Source of the DNA: Euryodendron excelsum
Lineage: Eukaryota; Streptophyta; Magnoliopsida; Ericales; Pentaphylacaceae
Length of the DNA: 64,000 nt
Assembly: GCA_033060915.1 (NCBI GenBank)
Contig: CM065388.1
Span: 28,558,501-28,622,500 of the forward strand
Direction: 5' to 3'
Each line of letters opens with the position of its first letter. The stretch's first letter is position 1. A program made the translations under genes and the position numbers. The notes below the pieces were generated by a model. The model worked only from the letters and a program-made list of their open reading frames with translations, was not told where the DNA came from and made no database searches. This document shows, one piece after another, positions 58,687 to 64,000 of the stretch.

Positions 58687-58694
58687 TATTTATA
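58687..58694 (-). promoter_or_regulatory. TATA box of B2
   Basis: TATAAATA on the minus strand, followed by CCAGACCCCC. Confidence 0.7.
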
Positions 58695-58713
58695 GATATT
58701 CTAGAACAGACCT

Positions 58714-58772
58714 GGCGCATGTACTACATACACTTGGCCAAAATTTGACCTGGCGCATGTAGGACATGCGTA
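58714..58772 (-). promoter_or_regulatory. Two U3 inverted repeats of B2
   Basis: 58714-58734: GGCGCATGT and ACATACACT around ACT, decayed by transitions. 58752-58772: GGCGCATGT and ACATGCGTA around AGG, seven paired bases. The starts are again 38 bp apart. Confidence 0.7.
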
Positions 58773-59079
58773 GGTATTGTTCCATTGCAAGAATGACATG
58801 TGGCACCCTGTGTACTGGTTAAATCTCGACTGTTGATCAAAAATTGGTTGATCTGATCAAAATTTGAGCGCATGTTGTATACGCTCCACCGCCGGGAAGG
58901 TTCGTCCAAACTTTGTCTGGATAATTGAGTCAATCGGGAATGCTTCAGGGGGATTGGTCACACTCGGGATCTTCTCCTAGGGCTTTCGGTGAACTTTTAT
59001 GTTTTTGGAAAGTTTGAATTGTGTTTGGAAGCATGGGATATCGTCTCGGGAAATATATATAAAAGGACACTTTTGCGGA

Positions 59080-59512
59080 GCGTCTGTGATACGCTCCGAG
59101 GGTGTTCGAAAGTGGCTGTTTTCATTTCGTGTGAACGAGGCCTTCGAGAAGTGATCCTTTCAATCGGATTGTACCAATGGAAAGAACTCTGGAATTACTT
59201 TTGGAAATTCCCAGATTTACGCACTTCTCAAGTCGTTTGACGGTCGTTTCAATAAGGGAATTGGGGAAAAAGTCAATCTTGGTGGAGCATCTGCGAGACG
59301 CTCCAGGGGTTGTCAAAAGTAACTGGGTTTAAGCCATACGATGAAGGGCTTCGGGAAGTGATCTATTCAATCAAGCCATATCAATGGAAAGTTATATGAA
59401 CCAGCTTTCGAGAATTCCTTGATTTACGCATTTCTCAAGTCAGTTGACGGTGCGTTATAACCAGGGAATCGGGAAAAAAGACAATTTAGGCAGAGCGTCT
59501 GTGAGACGCTCC
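59080..59512 (-). repeat. Three 208-bp units with stem-loops (B2)
   Basis: GGAGCGTCTGTGATACGCTCC-type stems at 59080, 59287 and 59495 (plus-strand starts), 207-208 bp apart. The third is a perfect GAGCGTCT/AGACGCTC stem with loop GTG. Confidence 0.8.
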
Positions 59513-60791
59513 AGGGAACTTTTATTGAAACATGTGAGTTTAGTGTCGTAGGGTCCTCCTCGGGTAAAACAAGGGTGTATGGTGAAACCCTTTGCTTGAA
59601 ATCCCAAGACCGGTGCTGTTTCGGGGCATATCTGGATTTCCAGGGCAAAATGGTCATTTTGACCAAGATTGGCTGGAAATGGTCAGGAATGGTTTGGTAT
59701 GTTATGTTAAGCGTGTAGGGTTGTTTAGGGATAGTTTTGGGAGAGTCTTTTATCGTTCAGCGAGGTTTGCGCAGTGTTGAGGTGTTTAGGGGTAAAATGG
59801 TCATTTTGACTAAAGTGGGCTTGAATAGGACCGAATTTGGACCAAATGGCGTGTGGGGGATGCCTAATGGTTTAACAACACTTTGGAATGATGGAATTAT
59901 AGTTTTGAGAGATTTTAAACTTTCCCAAAACGTGCCTGGAGGCCTAAGGGGCAGGTTTGGTCATTTTTCACCGAGTCGGGCTAGCAGTCGCTGGTGTTAA
60001 CCTAGGTGTTGGTTTTCGAGACTGCCTGATCTCGAAAAACTACCTGTGCAGTGTTGGTCTCTAAGAATGCCCGGTCTTAGAGAACTACCTATAGGGGTTG
60101 TGTTGGTTCCTGAGAACGCCTAGTCCTAGAAAGCTACCTAAATTGGTGGTGTTGGTCTCTAAGAACGCCAGGTCTCGGAGAACTACCAAATGACGGACAT
60201 TCTACATTGGCGGGCTAGCAGGTGCTAGAAGTGAACCGTTTGGAGCTTGATGAGGTGTTGGTCCCCAAGATTGCCCGATCCCGAGAAGCTACCTGGATGG
60301 CGTTGGTTTCCAGGACTGCCTGGTCTAGAAAGCTGCCTGGAATAATGGTGCTTACAGCTTCAGCGGGTCCTTGTGGATCTGTGAAGCGACCAGTTGGCTG
60401 GATTATAGGTTGAAAGGCTCATCTTGGACCTGCATGTGTTGTGATGTTGAAAAACTTAGCGTGGTCGAGCCGGAGATTGCCGAGTGGGCAAAAATGGGGT
60501 GCTTACACAAACAACCCATTTTCTCAAAAACCCTCTCTCGAGGGAGTTTTGCAAAACCTTTTTTTTAAAAACCCTAAGTTTAATCTTCCGATTAACACTT
60601 AGTTTTAGGTGACCTAACTCACATTAATCAAGTTAGGTGGTGACTCCTATTTTTCTAAAAAGCCCTTAATCAAACCAATTTTGATTCAAACTTAGTCACA
60701 CTCGTCCTTCTAGGAGGATGAGTTCTAATAACAGAGTTTTGTGCTTTTTCCCAAGCCAAAAGGACTTGGACCTAAAAACCAGGGTGCGACA

Positions 60792-62364
60792 TTGGTGTTT
60801 CATGTTCATTTTAATGCACACTTATCGAGACTTCTTACAATATGGAATCCTCCTTTATGATCTATTTTTAAATGGTTAAACATTTACGGATTGTCTCACA
60901 CCTAGATTGACCATTTGTCGATTCCCTCTTTCATCACTTATAGAAAGGGCTACCATTGAGTCTGAGTGCAGCTATCATTGTTATGTGACAATAGGAGAAG
61001 ACTACCTGCTCATGTGTGTGAAAACCGCCATACTTTTACATTTCTATATTTCCATTATTGGAGAGATAGGGTTGGATTTCCACAAATAAAAAAATAAAAA
61101 TAAAAAAAAGAGAGAAATGAAGAATGAGAAAAAGAGGAAGAAAAAAAAAGGGAAAAGAAAGATAGTATGGGATGAAACCTATTTGACTTCTAGGTGTGTT
61201 AATCCACGAGTTATTGCACTATCCTGGATCACACCTAGGGGCTATATTCTCATTAGTCTTAGTGAAGTTCACACTTACACCACTACATTGTCACTAATAT
61301 GGTCTTGATCATCTCATGACCAATTGTGCTCGATTTGTGTGGTTTTATGCATATTTGATGTTGATCTTTTCGAGCTAAGCTGCAACTTGATATTCATAAA
61401 TCTATATTTGCCCTTTATTGATTGATCATGTCTTTAGAGGGCCTCACAATTTGAAAGGTTCAATGACTGGGTTTGCTTGCACTTCTTATTAACTTTCAAG
61501 GAAGGAAGCTACCTGTTGCTTGGCCAAAGGGCAATACCAATCGTCACTCAAGAGAGCCCACCGATCCAAAGAAGAATCCTAAAAGAAATCGAGGGATCTA
61601 CTAAAGAGAGTTTTTTCATCTAAAGAAGAGGAAAAGCGAGTTAATGGGTTAAACCTCTGAGAATGGTGCAAGTGCTATCACATTGTAACAGGAAAAGGGC
61701 AGAATCAAAAAGGGGAATCCCAAAAGAGAAACAGAAATTCAAAGGACTACTTGACACTAGGATACAACACTCATAACTAAACATGAATCCTAGGGGAAAT
61801 CCAAAGGGGCATGCATCCATTCCTGTCCATATGTAAAATGTTCGTAACTAAACATGAACCCTAGGGCAAACCCAAAGGGGCATGCATCCATTTTTGTCTA
61901 CATGTAAAAACTGTGCATCACGCATTTAATTCTATTCCTGTATGTGTATTATCCAAAATTATAACATGTATTTAATTCCATTTTTGTATGAACCTGTGCA
62001 TTCATAAAAAAGTAGGACATGCATTCAATTCAATTCTTATATAAACCCATGGATTCATAAAAATAGGTCATGCATTTAACCACCTGTGCATTCATCAAAA
62101 AAAGTATGACACGCATTCACCTCTTACCAAGGCATTTTTAAAAAAAATATTTTTGCACAAAAACTCACTTTATGTCTTTCTCTCTCTCTCTTAAATAGGA
62201 AACAAGGAATAAGGTAAAGTACAAAATGGAGCTGAAATGCCACTCTACAATCAAGTAACTTAAGGCATCTCCAATATTGGCATGCACCTCAGAAAGCTCA
62301 GACTTCCATAGTTGACAAGAAACAGAATGGGGCAATGGCCCACCCTTAACCTCCCTAATCAACC
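60792..62364 (+). other. E2 noncoding continuation after B1
   Basis: Resumes with the second TTGGT. A/T-rich, with an A/G-rich run at 61085-61165, a roughly 75-bp duplication (AAACATGAATCCTAGGG at about 61777 and AAACATGAACCCTAGGG at 61850) and loose repeats of CATGCATTTAATTCC and TGTGCATTCATAAAAA (61910-62130). No supported gene. By position it should be the spacer of E2 before its antisense ORF. Confidence 0.5.
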
Positions 62365-62370
62365 ATGGAC

Positions 62371-62850
62371 TTCCCTAGAGGAGCAGCATTTTGCCAGACA
62401 AAGTGCCGGTTCAAGAAGTATCAGACATCAACCTTAGACTTCCCTAGAGGAGCAGTGTTTCGTCAGATGAAGTGCCAGTTTAAGAAGCATCAGACATCAA
62501 CCTTAGACTACCCCAGAGGAGCAGCGTTTTGCCAGACGGAGTGCCAGTTCAAGAAGTATCAGACATCAACCTTGGACATCCCCAGAGGAGTAGTGTTTCG
62601 TTAGAAGGAGTGCCAGTTCAAGAAGTATCAGAAATTAACCTTGGACTTCCTAGAGGAGCAGCGTTTCGCCAGACGGAGTGCCGGTTCAAGAAGTATCAAA
62701 CATTAACCTTTGACATCCCCAGAGTAGCAGTGTTTCGTCAGACAGAGTGTTGGTTCAATGAGTATTAGAAATTAACCTCGGATTTCCACAGAGGAGCAGC
62801 GTCTCGCCAGATGAAATATCGGTTCAAGACAGAAAAGGAGGAGCAACTGT
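62371..62850. repeat. 69-bp tandem array, 7 units
   Basis: TTCCCTAGAGGAGCAGC or a variant starts at 62371, 62440, 62509, 62578, 62647, 62715 and 62784. The period is 69 bp (one unit 68). 69 bp equals 23 codons, so a frame stays open for several units, but a one-base loss breaks it and nothing recognisable is encoded. Confidence 0.92.
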
Positions 62851-62871
62851 AAGCTACCCATTTTTTCTCAC

Positions 62872-63087
62872 TCAACGATCTTCAAGGCCCGGTACCTCAT
62901 CCACGACATCTATCTCCTCCTTAAAAGTTGGGTCAACAGGAGGAAAGGGGTTGACTGGAGGCCTACTCCCCCTTATGCTCTGATTGGAGGATACCCTGCT
63001 AGCTGATTTGTGACTACCCCTAGAACGATGGGCCCACTTCCTAAACTGGCGGCTCCTCCCAGAACCATTATCACTCACGCCAACCAT
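62872..63087 (-). pseudogene. N-terminus of the antisense ORF of E2
   Basis: Start ATG at 63087. Ser/Arg-rich beginning, then SRPPVNPFPPVD and EEIDVVDEVPGL, matching the N-terminus of the E3 antisense ORF (SRPPVDPFPPV). After about 70 codons similarity ends near 62877. Beyond it lies TGTAAGCTACCCATTTTTTC (62847-62866), which resembles an LTR start, then the 69-bp array. The gene was therefore cut by a rearrangement and the mobile-domain part is missing. Confidence 0.7.
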
Positions 63088-64000
63088 CCTAAAAGGTAAA
63101 CCAAGGTAAGAATATCAAAATATGGTATATACAACCGAAAGGACAAGGGATAAAATAATAATAAAAATAAATAAGTTTTCAAAAAAAAAGTTTCTTAACT
63201 TTTTCCTCCGAAAATTCTTATCCAAAATCAATTCCTAAAAGGTTTTCTAACTCTCTGTTCCAAAACTTCATCTTCAAAATCATTTTCAAATCCTAAGGCT
63301 ACTAAATGTTTGCTCCCAAAATCTATTCCAAAAATCAAGGCTTAAAGTCCATTTCAAAGTTAAATCTCAAATGTTTTTCATCAAAATCCATTTTTAAAAC
63401 TTTTCTAATTCTCTTCTTCAAAAGATTTTTTCTTCAAATCAAGTCTCAATATTTTCTAACACTTTTTCAAAATCAATCCTCAAAGATTCTCGAAATTTCA
63501 GTCAAAACTCTTTCCTTTAAAAATTTCTCTCAAATTAAAAAGTTTTTGAACTCCTCCGTCGAAAATTCTTATCAAAGTCAAAGTCGAAGTTTTCTAAATC
63601 CAAAGGCCATTTTTAAAGGATTTCCCAAAAGTCTTTTCTCTAAAGTCTCATCTAAAATTCTATTTTCAAAAATTCTCCTAAGTTCTTTCAAAAAGTTTTT
63701 AAAAGACCCCTCGAGTTTCTCGAGGTCTTCTCTATAAGAAAGGCCCTACTCCTAAGGTTTTCCTAACTTTTTCCTTCAAAACGTCTAATTTCAAAATTTC
63801 CTTCTGGGTTTTTCTAACTTCTTCTTTCAAAAAAAGTTTAATCTCAAAAGTATTTCTTGGGTTTCCAGGCTTTTAAGCTTCTCCCTCAGAAAGCTTATTT
63901 TCAAAATTCTAGGTTTTCAAACTTTTTCCTCAAAAGTTTCATTCCAAAGTTTCAAAAGGTTCTCCAAACCTTTCTAATTTGAATCCAAATCAATTCATTT
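63088..64000 (-). other. Upstream region of the E2 antisense ORF
   Basis: Equivalent to E3 42798-43700. On the minus strand TTACCTTTTAG ends two bases before the ATG, matching the splice-site-like TTACCTTTTCAG of E3. The rest is A/T/C-rich and G-poor with many TTTTCAAAA motifs. A 143-codon plus-strand frame (63306-63737) is Ser/Phe/Lys-rich from composition and has no homologue in E3. Confidence 0.5.

Larger units (their letters stand above)
55608..60507 (-). mobile_element. Solo LTR B2, family B, reverse, inside B1 (4,900 bp)
   Basis: Begins TGTCGCGCCCCAG and ends GGGGTGCTTACA, with a perfect TSD CAAAC (55603-55607 and 60508-60512). It contains the 30-bp minisatellite, TATA box (58687-58694, minus), U3 inverted repeats (58714-58770), three 208-bp stem-loop units (59080-59510), and a conserved 3' block with CCTACGTATCCC. 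No internal element sequence, hence solo. Confidence 0.93.
32505..60791 (+). mobile_element. Solo LTR B1, family B, split by two insertions
   Basis: Starts TGTAAGCACCCC (32505) and ends AGGGTGCGACA (60791), with a perfect TSD TTGGT (32500-32504 and 60792-60796). Its own sequence is 32505-35526, 54488-55607 and 60513-60791, about 4.4 kb net. The first gap holds element E3 (TSD ACCCC) and the second holds reverse solo LTR B2 (TSD CAAAC). B2 supplies the uninterrupted version of the E3 insertion site (GGTCACCCCTGACCC on its LTR strand, near 56970), confirming the junction. Family B shares with A the terminal bases, the AAAATGACCATTTTGCCCCT motif, the ATACGTAGGCAACC block and the GGTGGCGACTCC-type block, but most U3 sequence differs. 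Confidence 0.92.

Noticed and set aside
63306..63737. 143-codon frame near the window end
   Set aside because: Ser/Phe/Lys-rich product of a G-poor tract, not conserved in the equivalent E3 region.

Overview
The window looks like gene-free plant heterochromatin made almost entirely of nested LTR retrotransposons. It has no bacterial-type gene, no rRNA or tRNA gene, no CRISPR array, and no host gene I could recognise. The coding relics belong to the plant Ty3/gypsy Tat/Ogre group: a gag with a Cys-His knuckle, a protease with a DNG active site followed by a G-patch, an RT with YVDD, two successive RNase H domains, a DDX35E integrase, and an antisense extra ORF resembling the plant mobile domain. 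A flowering plant is clear; the species cannot be read from the sequence.

Two related families of unusually long LTRs make up most of the window. I call them A (about 4.7-5.3 kb) and B (about 4.4-4.9 kb). Both start TGTAAGCACCC and end in GCGACA or close variants, and I placed boundaries with 5-bp target-site duplications (TSDs). Family A copies: A1 1-2393 (+, 3' part) inserted in A2 2394-5081 (-, 5' part); A3 9297-14629 (+, solo, TSD TCCCT); A4 15279-19937 (+, 5' LTR of element E1, followed by a primer-binding site); A5 35527-38353 (+, truncated 5' LTR of E3); A6 44196-54482 (+, 3' LTR of E3); A7 45105-50389 (-, solo, inside A6). Family B copies: B1 32505-60791 (+, solo, TSD TTGGT, split by later insertions) and B2 55608-60507 (-, solo, TSD CAAAC, inside B1).

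Layout: 5082-6400 is unclassified repetitive DNA. 6401-9296 plus 14635-15278 are pieces of an older minus-strand element (H1), hit by A3 and then E1. E1 runs from 15279 through leader, protease, G-patch and pol to 28641, then post-pol spacer to about 29290; its pol is split by a 1,777-bp LTR-like insertion (26412-28188, TSD ATAAG). At about 29290 the sequence changes to the leader and gag of another element (E2). E2 continues to 32504, is interrupted by B1, and resumes at 60797 to the window end with a 69-bp tandem array and the start of its antisense ORF. E3 (35527-54482, TSD ACCCC) sits inside B1 and lacks most of gag and all of pol, but keeps the antisense ORF. Nesting therefore reaches four levels: E2, B1, E3, A7.

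All coding relics are dead. Most in-frame stops lie where the family normally has Gln, Trp or Arg, so they are explained by C-to-T changes, as expected for methylated, silenced DNA. The most interesting signal is in the LTRs. Both families carry arrays of short inverted repeats whose two arms change together between copies and between families: 9-base arms with a 3-base loop just upstream of the TATA box, and CGTCT/AGACG stem-loops further up. Family A also has rigid 157-bp U3 units in 2-4 copies, an open frame of about 108 codons kept in phase in all six copies that span it, and a G-poor leader tract of about 1.3-1.7 kb.
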